Below are positions 36,802 through 43,942 of a stretch of 64,000 nucleotides of DNA, piece after piece (the stretch's first letter is position 1; each line of letters begins with the position of its first letter). The notes under the pieces were generated by a model that was given only the letters and a program-made list of their open reading frames with translations, was not told the origin of the DNA and made no database searches. The position numbers were made by a program, and so were the translations under genes. The stretch is from assembly GCA_021798985.1 (NCBI GenBank), contig JAJZBI010000007.1, positions 62,001-126,000 on the forward strand, read 5' to 3'. The stretch comes from Actinomycetes bacterium (GTDB taxonomy: Bacteria > Actinomycetota > Acidimicrobiia > Acidimicrobiales > Bog-793).

Positions 36802-37323
36802 GCTGCCTCCCTCGAGGTTGCCGGTCACTGACCCGCGCCGAGAGCTCGCGCACCGCGCGAACCCCACGGCCCGGGTGCGGCCACGACCTGGTGGCCCGCC
36901 GTAATCGAAGCTCGCATCGGCTGCTCGCTCGCGAACAGACGCCGTGGGATCGAAGGCGCGCCGCGGGGGAGCGCGCGTGGCCTGGTGTGGCATCGCACCG
37001 GCATGGTCTGGCCTCGCTTGTCGCCCACGTCTGCCCAGGCCATCCGAGCAGAACGCCTCCCCGAGCGCCAGGGCACAACGGCCCGTTGGCCGCAGCTGAT
37101 GGTCGTCGCCCGCCGGTGGGAGACCGAGTGGCGTCTCCGAACGTCGCGAGCCATGCATCTCGGCGCAACGCCAGAACTTCTCACCTGCGCGTGAATATCG
37201 TAGGGCGACCTACCTAGAGAGATCGCTTCCATGCGCATCTCGCCCGCTCGGGCGCGAAGTCGCGCGCGGAGGCGGACCGGGTTTATCTAGTACTCAGTGA
37301 GTTAAATTGTCCCCGGGCGCGCT
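36802..37323. other. Divergent regulatory region, no gene seen
   Basis: 522 bases between the GH94 gene and the SufR-like regulator. The left part is GC-rich and featureless. From 37190 it becomes AT-richer and holds TATCGTAG (37196-37203), an inverted GTAGG-GCGA-CCTAC (37200-37213), CTAGA (37214-37218) and the TCTAG-containing site at 37286. Short open frames here do not look like protein. Confidence 0.5.
37286..37307 (+). promoter_or_regulatory. Promoter and TCTAG-type site of the SufR-like regulator gene
   Basis: TTTATCTAG (37282-37290) is followed by a palindrome ACTCA-G-TGAGT (37292-37302) and by TTAAAT (37302-37307), a possible -10 box 17 bases before the first ATG. The nine-base TTTATCTAG is repeated exactly before the hemerythrin gene at 38171-38179, which suggests a shared regulator, possibly the product of this gene. 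Confidence 0.5.
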
Positions 37324-38031
37324 ATGCTTGCCTCGATGCCAGCTCGGACCCCGACGATCTCACAAGAGGTGCTCCCCCGGGCCCGCGCGCTCGGCGACCC
37401 AACGCGTTTTCGGATCTTCCGCTACGTGCTTGAGGCCAACCGCCCCGTCGGCGTCGCCGAGCTGACGAACTTCGTCCAGCTCAACCACAATGCGGTGCGC
37501 CAGCACCTGGCGGTGCTCGCGACCGCGGGCCTGGTCAGCGAGCGGACCGAGGAGCAACGCAGCGGCCCTGGGCGTCCGCGACTGCTCTACGAGGTCGCCC
37601 CCGAGGTCACTGGCACCTGGGAGATCCCGGGACCCTATGAGTTCCTTGCGACGCTGCTGAGCGAGATCCTGGCCACCGGCGACAGCCCTGAAGAGGTCGG
37701 TCGCCGCGCTGGTCGGCGTCGTGCCGACGAGATCGCGCACGCAGCGGGTGCCGACCCCGTGGCGACGATCGAGCGGGAGCTCGCGCGCACGGGGTTTCGT
37801 CCTACCCTGCGCGAGGGGACGGAGCGCTGCGACGTCGTCCTCGGCAACTGCCCGTTCGAGCGAGCGGCCCTGGCCAACCGGGCGGCGGTGTGCAGCGTCC
37901 ATCGTGGGCTCGCGAAGGGGCTCGCCGAGGGCCTCGGCGACACCGTGGTCGTCGACGACCTGGTGGCCCGCAACCCGAGCCGAGCTGGGTGCCGGGTGCT
38001 GCTCCACCGTCGTCTGCCTGACGAGGTCTGA
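37324..38031 (+). CDS. SufR/ArsR-like winged-helix regulator with four-cysteine metal domain
   Basis: 235 residues from ATG 37324 (ATG 37336 is equally possible). Residues 15-95 are a winged helix: RALGDPTRFRIFRYVLEA, VGVAELTNFVQLNHNAVRQH (recognition helix) and GPGRPRLLYE (wing). The C-terminal half has cysteines at about 169, 176, 190 and 223 in ERCDVVLGNCPF, AAVCSVHRGLAKG and SRAGCRVLLHR. This pattern resembles the Fe-S-binding domain of SufR, which senses cluster status, oxygen or NO. The cysteine spacing (6, 13 and 32 residues) differs from cyanobacterial SufR. It reads away from the GH94 gene and lies upstream of the hemerythrin-DUF2249 gene with a similar promoter motif, so it likely controls that block. 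Confidence 0.85.
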   Translation: MLASMPARTPTISQEVLPRARALGDPTRFRIFRYVLEANRPVGVAELTNFVQLNHNAVRQHLAVLATAGLVSERTEEQRSGPGRPRLLYEVAPEVTGTWEIPGPYEFLATLLSEILATGDSPEEVGRRAGRRRADEIAHAAGADPVATIERELARTGFRPTLREGTERCDVVLGNCPFERAALANRAAVCSVHRGLAKGLAEGLGDTVVVDDLVARNPSRAGCRVLLHRRLPDEV

Positions 38032-38170
38032 GCCGCCGGCTGGGCCGAAGGCCCCGCGCGCCGTGAGTGCCGCGCCATCTGACCACGCGCCATCGACGGC
38101 CCGCACGATCATCTGCCGGCCCCGCGTCGACCTTCCCGGACGCCCCGACGGCCTTGAGCAGGCTTGAATA

Positions 38171-38190
38171 TTTATCTAGGTTCAACTAGA
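38171..38190 (+). promoter_or_regulatory. TCTAG-N6-CTAGA operator before hemerythrin-DUF2249
   Basis: TCTAG (38175-38179) and CTAGA (38186-38190) are perfect inverted arms around gttcaa. TTGAAT (38164-38169) and TAGAGA (38187-38192), 17 bases apart, would form a promoter overlapping the site. The same 5-6-5 geometry occurs at 41614-41629 (TCTAC/GTAGA). Confidence 0.6.
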
Positions 38191-38252
38191 GAATAGTGGA
38201 CCCACGGCTCGGTCGGTGCATCGATCGGCGCGAGGACGAGAGGAGCACATCC

Positions 38253-39467
38253 ATGGCGCGCAGCGAGAGCGAGGCCTTCGAGGCCATGCTGTCCCACCAC
38301 CGTTCACTCGAAGAAGACCTGGGAGGCCGGGTGAAGGCGCTGGTCGACGGGGTCTCGGGCGGCGCGCCCTTCGCGCCGCCAGCGGCCGAGCTCGTCGCCT
38401 ACTTCGGAAGCGAGATCCTGCCCCACGCGCTCGCCGAAGAGCAGTCGATCTATCGCGCCGCCGCGCGGCGTCCCGAGCTCAGCGCGACGGTCGCCGAGAT
38501 GGAAGACGAGCACCGAATCCTGATCACCCAGGCCGAGCGCATCGCGCAGGCAGCGACGGCGACCGAGGCCGTGGCGGCCGCGGGAGCGCTGTCGTCGTTG
38601 TTCGCCGGCCATGTGGCCAAGGAGAACGAGCTGATCCTCCCCAAGCTGCTCGAGGACGACCACGTCGATCTCACCAAGCTGCTCGAGGAGATGCACCAGC
38701 TCCTCGCGCATCACGAGGCCCCCGCGGCGGCCGCGGCGACCTCGCCCGACGCGCTCGGTGCGATCGTGCCCTTGCTCGTCCGGGCGGCCGACGAGCTCGC
38801 CAACGCCGAACAGGGGGATCTCGGTTGCCGTCTCGTCGCCTCGGCCTGGGCGGTGCTGCGCCCTGAGCGCCCCGAGCTCGCCACGCGCCTCACCGCGGCG
38901 CTGCATCGGCTCGTCCGCAAGGTCACGAGCGAGCCCGTCACCTTGCGGGGCACCAAAGCGGCAGCGGGCGCCGAGCCGCCCAGCCTCCTCGACGTCCGTC
39001 CGCTGGCGCCCGCCCAGCGCCATGGGGCGATCTTCTCGAGCTACGTCGCGCTCGCGCCCGGCGCGAGCTTCGTCTTGGTCAACGACCACGATCCAAAGCC
39101 GCTGCAGTACCAGTTCGAGGCCGAGCACGCCGGCGAGTACACCTGGGAGTACCTCGAGGGCGGACCGAGGGTCTGGCGGGTGCGGATCGGCAAGGCGTCG
39201 CTGCGGGCGCAGGAGGATGGCGAGACCGCTGAGCCGGATCTCGACGTCCGGCCGCTCACGCATGGCAACCGGCACGCGGTGATCTTTTCCACCTACGCCG
39301 CGCTTGGTCCTGGTGCTGGCTTCGTGCTGGTGAACGACCACGACCCGCGGCCGCTCCGCTACCAGTTCGAGGCGCAGCACGCCGGCGAGTACACCTGGGA
39401 CTACCTCGAAGCGGGGCCCGCGATCTGGCGCGTCCGCATCGGCAGGGTGGCGAGCCCGGCGGCCTGA
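38253..39467 (+). CDS. Hemerythrin domain fused to two DUF2249 domains
   Basis: 404 residues; ATG 38253 follows GAGAGGAG. Residues 8-150 form a hemerythrin-like four-helix bundle: MLSHHRSLEEDL, FGSEILPHALAEEQSIYRA, EMEDEHRILITQ and GHVAKENELILPKLLE, with histidines and glutamates spaced for a di-iron site. A helical linker (about 155-235) precedes two DUF2249 domains at about 255-325 and 335-400: LLDVRPLAPAQRHGAIFSSY, FVLVNDHDPKPLQYQFEAEH and GEYTWEYLEGGPRVWRVRIG, then LDVRPLTHGNRHAVIFSTY and FVLVNDHDPRPLRYQFEAQH. DUF2249 proteins occur with NO and respiratory genes. A role in handling NO, oxygen or Fe-S repair is inferred from domain and neighbours. Confidence 0.88.
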   Translation: MARSESEAFEAMLSHHRSLEEDLGGRVKALVDGVSGGAPFAPPAAELVAYFGSEILPHALAEEQSIYRAAARRPELSATVAEMEDEHRILITQAERIAQAATATEAVAAAGALSSLFAGHVAKENELILPKLLEDDHVDLTKLLEEMHQLLAHHEAPAAAAATSPDALGAIVPLLVRAADELANAEQGDLGCRLVASAWAVLRPERPELATRLTAALHRLVRKVTSEPVTLRGTKAAAGAEPPSLLDVRPLAPAQRHGAIFSSYVALAPGASFVLVNDHDPKPLQYQFEAEHAGEYTWEYLEGGPRVWRVRIGKASLRAQEDGETAEPDLDVRPLTHGNRHAVIFSTYAALGPGAGFVLVNDHDPRPLRYQFEAQHAGEYTWDYLEAGPAIWRVRIGRVASPAA

Positions 39468-39602
39468 GCTCGCCTCGCCGGCTCTGGCGCGACCCGCTTG
39501 CAAGCCGGGCGGCGCGCCGGCGGTGAGGGCCGGCCCCTTTGCGCGCGCTTTGGGGCCACGAGCACACGCCAGAGCGGCAAGAGCGATAAGGGAAGGGTGC
39601 AC

Positions 39603-39836
39603 ATGAAGGTATGGATCGACCAAAGCCTTTGCACAGGCGATGGGCTGTGTGAGGAGATCTGCCCGCAGGTCTTCACGCTCCTCGACGACGGGCTCGCCTA
39701 CGTGAAAGCGGGCGAGCGCGTGCTGAGCGACCCGGGAGGCGCCTCGAGCCTTGCGAACGTGCCGGAAGGGCTCGAGGACGCGGTACGCGAGGCGGCTGAG
39801 GAGTGCCCGGGAGAGTGCATCTTCCTCGTCGAGTAG
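39603..39836 (+). CDS. Ferredoxin with one Fe-S cluster and an aspartate in the cluster motif
   Basis: 77 residues; ATG 39603 follows AAGGGAAGGG. The cluster motif is CTGDGLCEEICP at residues 10-21, in which an aspartate takes the place of the second cysteine of CxxCxxCxxxCP. A distal CPGECIFLVE ends the protein. In Pyrococcus ferredoxin the equivalent Asp ligates a convertible [4Fe-4S]/[3Fe-4S] cluster; here a [3Fe-4S] form is also possible. Such small ferredoxins feed electrons to P450s or other oxidoreductases. It follows the hemerythrin-DUF2249 gene by 136 bases on the same strand, and may be its electron partner or be independent. Confidence 0.9.
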   Translation: MKVWIDQSLCTGDGLCEEICPQVFTLLDDGLAYVKAGERVLSDPGGASSLANVPEGLEDAVREAAEECPGECIFLVE

Positions 39837-40099
39837 CAGGTTGCGACGAACCCCGGGTGCCTCACGGGCTGGTGGGGTCGGCGAGCAGCGCCCGCTCGGT
39901 GTCCCGGCGAGCTCGCCACCGCCCAGCCCGTGGTGGACGCGCGCGGCGGACGCGGACGCTCAGATCGCCCCGCGTTGGCTGACCGCCCGTGGCTCGCCTG
40001 GTGGTGCGCCTGGCGTTGCTGGCTGTCGACGAAGCGGGCCGCACCGACAGGCTCACGGCCAGAGTGCGCCGGCGCGTCGGCCGGAGCGAGGCGTTCGGT

Positions 40100-41467
40100 T
40101 CAACGGCTCGCCGGCCCGGCGCGCTCGGCGGTGACCGCCGTGGTCGAGCTGGCATGGCGGATCATCCGCAAGGGAATCACCATCAAGCTCACGGCGACCA
40201 CGACGCCCGTCACGGCGAGGAGGGCGCCGGCAACGGCGACGAGCGTGGGCGCAGCGGCGCCGAGGCCGATGCACAGCGCGGCCATGGCGAGCGTCACCGA
40301 GACATAGGCGGCGCCAGCAGCTCTGCGGTCGAAGAGATCGGAGAACATGAGCGGCTTGCCGGCCGGCCCGGAGCTGATCGAGCGGGAGCGCAGCGCAGAC
40401 CAAAGAATGAAGGGGACCACCTTGTAGGAATGGCCGACCAGTGCCTCGAGCAGCCAGCCACCGAAGGCCGCCACGGCCGCGGCGGTGAGCGACGTCCCAA
40501 CCTGTGGGTCCTTGTGCACCGACACAGCGGCGGCGAGGGAGAGCGCCGCACCGAGCACCAGCCAGCTGGCCGCAGTGATGACGAAGAGGAGATGCAGGTC
40601 GGCCTTGCGGCGGCGATGCGCGACGTGGGCGGTGAGCGACCATAGATGGGCGCCAAGGCCGGCGGTCATGAGCGCCGCGCCGATCCAGGCGAGCACGGTG
40701 ATGCTCCACGCGAGGCCTGGTGTGGCCAGCAAGAGCCCGCTGCCGACGCCCACGACCGCCAGATGGCCGGCCCGCTTCGGGCCGGGGACGTGGGCGAGCA
40801 TGAACATCGGCCAGAGCTTCTCAGCGACGCCGAGGTAGGTCATGCCGAGCCAGCCGAAGATGCCAAGGACGCCCATTGCGAGATCGACATGTCCGGCAAG
40901 CGCGAACCAGTTGCCCTGGCGGTCGCCGATGAAGGCGATGCCGAGAAAGCCGGTGACAAGGGCGCCGACGAGCGCGATGCGAAGGGCCAGCACGGGAGCT
41001 CCCTTGCCGCGCGCGGCGAGCGGGCCGGAGAGGTTGACCGCCAAGAGCACGAGGGCGAGCCCGGTGAGCGCCCCGCTGATCGCCGTCACGGCGAGCTGTT
41101 GTGTCGCAACGCCGAGCGGCAGCATCCACGAGGCCGCCACGAAGCTGATCAACGTGGCGCGGGCGAGCGGCACCGACCGCAGAGGCCTGCCCGTGATGAC
41201 GGGGGCGAACTGATGGGTAGCGCCGAGGATTCCCGTGGCGAGGGTCGCCAAGACGCCGAGGTGGACGGCCGCCACGACCGGGTCGGCAGTCGGATCGTTG
41301 GCGGCGGCGCTGCGCGCGAGGACCCAGGCAACCCCGCAGCCGACGAGTCCGACGGCGGCGGCGAACAGGAAACTCAAAGGGACCGACGGCGGCGGGACGG
41401 TGGCGGGGACCCCGGCGGGGCGCTCGGCCCACGAGCCGGTCGCGGCGCGCGGGTCAGGCGGCATCAT
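40100..41467 (-). CDS. Multi-pass heme-copper-oxidase subunit I/NnrS-like membrane protein
   Basis: 455 residues with about 12 hydrophobic segments. Histidines sit in positions expected of heme or copper ligands: VVAAVHLGVLATLATGILGA with THQFAPVITG (H69, H85), AGHVDLAMGVLGIFGWLG (H193) and EALVGHSYKVVPFILW (H346). This pattern is known from stand-alone subunit-I-like proteins related to cbb3 oxidases and to NnrS, a heme-copper protein of NO metabolism. The lysine/copper residues of a full oxidase are not evident and no cytochrome c subunit is near, so true oxidase activity is doubtful. ATG at 41467 (or 41464) lies 198 bases from the divergent DUF2249 gene, with an operator-like palindrome in between. 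Function by family is moderately sure only. Confidence 0.7.
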   Translation of the reverse strand: MMPPDPRAATGSWAERPAGVPATVPPPSVPLSFLFAAAVGLVGCGVAWVLARSAAANDPTADPVVAAVHLGVLATLATGILGATHQFAPVITGRPLRSVPLARATLISFVAASWMLPLGVATQQLAVTAISGALTGLALVLLAVNLSGPLAARGKGAPVLALRIALVGALVTGFLGIAFIGDRQGNWFALAGHVDLAMGVLGIFGWLGMTYLGVAEKLWPMFMLAHVPGPKRAGHLAVVGVGSGLLLATPGLAWSITVLAWIGAALMTAGLGAHLWSLTAHVAHRRRKADLHLLFVITAASWLVLGAALSLAAAVSVHKDPQVGTSLTAAAVAAFGGWLLEALVGHSYKVVPFILWSALRSRSISSGPAGKPLMFSDLFDRRAAGAAYVSVTLAMAALCIGLGAAAPTLVAVAGALLAVTGVVVAVSLMVIPLRMIRHASSTTAVTAERAGPASR

Positions 41468-41607
41468 CCGTGCCCCTGTGCGCTGCCGGCCCCATGGCGA
41501 TGGTCCGCCCGCTCCGGCGCTGTTCCCCGAGCGATGCGTTCATCCAGATCACTCGTGTGGACCATGTCGTCGCTCGCTCCACCCGGTTCCTCCGTGTCGC
41601 TTCATGA

Positions 41608-41629
41608 TATAACTCTACCTGTAAGTAGA
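41608..41629 (+). promoter_or_regulatory. Promoter with TCTAC-N6-GTAGA operator before DUF2249 gene
   Basis: TATAAC (41608-41613) looks like a -10 box and is followed at once by a perfect palindrome, TCTAC-ctgtaa-GTAGA (41614-41629), which would cover the transcription start. The site lies between the DUF2249 operon and the divergent NnrS-like gene and could control both. It matches the geometry of the operator at 38175. Confidence 0.6.
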
Positions 41630-41664
41630 AAAACATGCTGAAGATGCTTGAGAGGAGTGGCGAG

Positions 41665-41886
41665 ATGGCCGTTGTCGATGCCCGCCCGATGATCGCCGCA
41701 GGCGACGAGCCGTTTGAGACGATCATGGCGGCTGTTGCCGGGCTCGGGGAGACCGAGGAGCTGGTGGTGCTCGCCCCCTTTGAGCCCGTGCCCCTTGAGG
41801 GCGTCCTGTCGTCCCAGGGCTTCGTCTACGAGGCGGTCAACCTCGAGGGCGAGAACTGGCAGGTGACCTTCAGGCGCCAGGCATGA
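41665..41886 (+). CDS. Single DUF2249 domain protein
   Basis: 73 residues: VVDARPMIAAGDEPFETIMA, LVVLAPFEPVPLEGVLSSQG and FVYEAVNLEGENWQVTFRRQ, the core of DUF2249 (TusA-like fold). ATG 41665 follows GAGAGGAG; an upstream ATG at 41635 in the same frame is less likely. It is followed by a DUF59 gene with a 4-base ATGA overlap, so the two are translationally coupled. Function of the family is unknown; its link to NO and Fe-S genes fits the hemerythrin-DUF2249 fusion 3.4 kb upstream. Confidence 0.85.
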   Translation: MAVVDARPMIAAGDEPFETIMAAVAGLGETEELVVLAPFEPVPLEGVLSSQGFVYEAVNLEGENWQVTFRRQA

Positions 41887-42266
41887 GCCGTTCCGAGGGA
41901 GCTCGCGTGTCGCGCAGCGACAAGGTGTCCATTGGCCCGACGAGGGAGCAAACGGCGCCTTCCTCGGCGGTCGAGGGCGCCTGGGGCGCGCTCGGGTGCG
42001 TCTATGACCCAGAGCTGTGTCTCGACGTCGTCTCCCTCGGCCTCGTCTATCGCGTCTGGGAGGACGAGACGGGCCTGCACGTGGAGATGACGCTCACGAC
42101 TCCAGGCTGCCCGGCCGCCGAGGCGATGCCCGAGATCGTGAGGCACGCGGTGCAGGACGCCGTCGGCCCGCAGGTGGCCGTCGACGTTGCGCTCGTGTGG
42201 GACCCACCGTGGAGCCCGGCGATGATGGCCGAGGACGCCGCGGCGGCGCTCGGCTTGCGGCGCTAG
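41883..42266 (+). CDS. DUF59 (MIP18/SufT-like) iron-sulfur cluster assembly factor
   Basis: 127 residues. After a variable 30-residue N-terminus comes the DUF59 domain: LGCVYDPELCLDVVSLGLVY, VEMTLTTPGCPAAEAMPEIV and VDVALVWDPPWSPAMMAEDA. The PGCP cysteine is the conserved family residue; an extra cysteine in PELCLD is unusual. These proteins help insert Fe-S clusters (SufT, PaaD). The start overlaps the stop of the DUF2249 gene (ATGA), indicating a shared message. Its presence supports an Fe-S repair role for this operon. Confidence 0.87.
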   Translation: MSRSEGARVSRSDKVSIGPTREQTAPSSAVEGAWGALGCVYDPELCLDVVSLGLVYRVWEDETGLHVEMTLTTPGCPAAEAMPEIVRHAVQDAVGPQVAVDVALVWDPPWSPAMMAEDAAAALGLRR

Positions 42267-42341
42267 GTGCCCAGCCGAGTGCCTCCGGAGGGGCCAATCG
42301 CCCGCCCGGCCGCGAGCAGGACGATGAGAACGGAGCAAGAC

Positions 42342-42473
42342 ATGAGCCAAGCCAAGCCAGCGCCACGCAAGCTGGCCCAAGCAGCCGAGGCGGGCGCTGA
42401 CCGAGCGCGCGCGAAGGCTCGGAGCGCAACGTCTGGCATTGACGCTGCCAGGCACGAGCGAGGCGCGCGATGA
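42342..42473 (+). CDS. Small basic ORF coupled to the NHL gene
   Basis: 43 codons. ATG 42342 follows GGAGC at a proper distance, and its stop overlaps the next start (ATGA at 42470-42473). The product, MSQAKPAPRKLAQAAEAGAD and so on, is basic and alanine-rich, with a likely single helix. No family is recognised. Coupling and the ribosome site support translation; it may serve only to couple the NHL gene to the operon. Confidence 0.45.
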   Translation: MSQAKPAPRKLAQAAEAGADRARAKARSATSGIDAARHERGAR

Positions 42474-43459
42474 CCGCGCTGGCGCCCGAGCTGGTCCGCC
42501 ACGCCCCGGTCAACCAGCGCGGCATCCGTCCGGCGCAGCTCGACAGCTCGGTACCTTCCTCGGACGGATTCGAGCTCGCCTTCATCGAGCGCGCCGGCGG
42601 GATCGCCGCGACCACGAGCGGAGCGTTCTATGTCTCTGATCTCGCGCACGGCGCGATCTGGCGCTGTGGGCGTGATGGCTCGGCGGTGCCCGTGCTGGGC
42701 CGGTGGCGCGGTGCGCCCGATCGGCCTCGCAGCGCGGCGGGGCTCGCCCTCGCGCCCGACAAAGCGCTCGTGGTCGCGGATCCCTCCGGGCAGCGGATCT
42801 GGCGCGTCGCTCTGGACGGCGCGTGCCGTGTCCTTGCCGGCGACTGCTACGGACATCGCGATGGGGCAGCGGGCGACGCGCTCTTCCGCTTCCCGAGCGG
42901 CGTTGCGGTCGCGCCCGACGGCACCTGCTATGTCGCCGACACCGGGAACGACAAGGTCCGCACCATCTCACCGGACGGCCACGTGGCGACGCTCGCCGGC
43001 TCGATCTTCACCTTCGCCGACGGTCAAGGGACCGCTGCGGGGTTCCGCCGACCGAGCGCGCTCGCGCTCGACGGCGCGGGAACCTGTGCCGTCGCCGACA
43101 CGGAGAACAACGCGATCCGTCTTGTTGCACCCGATGGCACCGTGACGACGCTCGCCGGCTCACCGCCTGGCGGCTCAGCCGATGGGGTGGGGACGGGAGC
43201 GGATCTGCAGGGGCCGAGTGCGATCGCCGCCGGGCACGACGCCCGTTGGTGGGTCGCCGACTACGCCAACGGCTCGTTGCGAGTGATCGGGACCGATGGG
43301 CGGGTGCGCACGGGCCTTCGCCTGCCCGAGCGCACGTGGCCCGTCGCGGTGGCGGTGCCCGGCGACGGCTCCGTCGTAGCGCTCGCTGCGTCGCGCGCGA
43401 CGAGTCGCCCGACGACCGTGGTCCGCATCCTCGACGTGTCGAGGATGCTGCTTCATTGA
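42470..43459 (+). CDS. NHL-repeat beta-propeller protein
   Basis: 329 residues with about six NHL-type blades: GGIAATTSGAFYVSDLAHGA, RSAAGLALAPDKALVVADPS, RFPSGVAVAPDGTCYVADTG, GNDKVRTISPDGHVATLAGS, RRPSALALDGAGTCAVADTE and NNAIRLVAPDGTVTTLAGSP. The GTxYVADTGN pattern is diagnostic of NHL repeats. No signal peptide, so the propeller is probably cytoplasmic, which is less common. It may be a scaffold or a ligand-binding protein; the role in the DUF2249/DUF59 operon is unknown. It starts inside the stop of the small upstream ORF. Confidence 0.87.
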   Translation: MTALAPELVRHAPVNQRGIRPAQLDSSVPSSDGFELAFIERAGGIAATTSGAFYVSDLAHGAIWRCGRDGSAVPVLGRWRGAPDRPRSAAGLALAPDKALVVADPSGQRIWRVALDGACRVLAGDCYGHRDGAAGDALFRFPSGVAVAPDGTCYVADTGNDKVRTISPDGHVATLAGSIFTFADGQGTAAGFRRPSALALDGAGTCAVADTENNAIRLVAPDGTVTTLAGSPPGGSADGVGTGADLQGPSAIAAGHDARWWVADYANGSLRVIGTDGRVRTGLRLPERTWPVAVAVPGDGSVVALAASRATSRPTTVVRILDVSRMLLH

Positions 43460-43511
43460 ACTGCAGGTGGCGTCCCGGTCGGAAGAACGATGGCAGTCGA
43501 AGTGAGGTGAC

Positions 43512-43826
43512 ATGGAGACCTATATCGAGCTTGAGAACGCGAATTGCACCCGGTGCCATAACCGCGTCGTCGCCGCGCTGCGAGCGCGCCCGCGGGTTGC
43601 CAAGGTCCGCGCCGACTTCTCCGCCGGCTGCATCGTCGTCGAGCACGACGATGATGCAGCTGAGCTGGTCGGAGTGGCCGAAGCGATGGCGCGCGCCGTG
43701 GTCGTCGCCTCCAACGGTGAGCGCGTGATGGTCGCTGTTGAGGCCCACCAGGCCCACGAGTGCCACTTCGGCGCGCGGGTGGCGCGCGACGCTGCCGCCT
43801 CAGGCGCGCGAGGCCCCGGCCGCTGA
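43512..43826 (+). CDS. HMA-like small metal-binding protein
   Basis: 104 residues. The N-terminal 70 resemble a heavy-metal-associated domain: NCTRCHNRVVAALRARPRVA, KVRADFSAGCIVVEHDDDA. The CxxC pair is in the usual loop, followed by His. Histidines and another cysteine in AHQAHECHFG near 80-87 could add a second site. The C-terminus is short and basic. ATG 43512 follows GTGAGGTGAC. It lies 52 bases after the NHL gene and ends the operon-like run. Copper or another soft metal is the likely ligand; iron is also possible given the context. Confidence 0.7.
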   Translation: METYIELENANCTRCHNRVVAALRARPRVAKVRADFSAGCIVVEHDDDAAELVGVAEAMARAVVVASNGERVMVAVEAHQAHECHFGARVARDAAASGARGPGR

Positions 43827-43942
43827 GCGATGCGGCCGGCTCGCTGGGCGAGACCAGGGATGCCGGGGCGTCCACGACGCATAGGGCCCGCGCCCGTCAC
43901 GGTGACCATTGCCCAGCTCGCGGGCCGAGCACCGCCTCGCGA

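Noticed and set aside
39837-40099. Short frames between the ferredoxin and NnrS-like genes
   Set aside because: Arginine-rich translations typical of non-coding GC-rich DNA; no hairpin resembling a tRNA was seen either.
43512-43826. CTRCH as a c-type heme site
   Set aside because: No signal peptide precedes it and the surrounding sequence fits an HMA-like fold, so heme attachment is unlikely.
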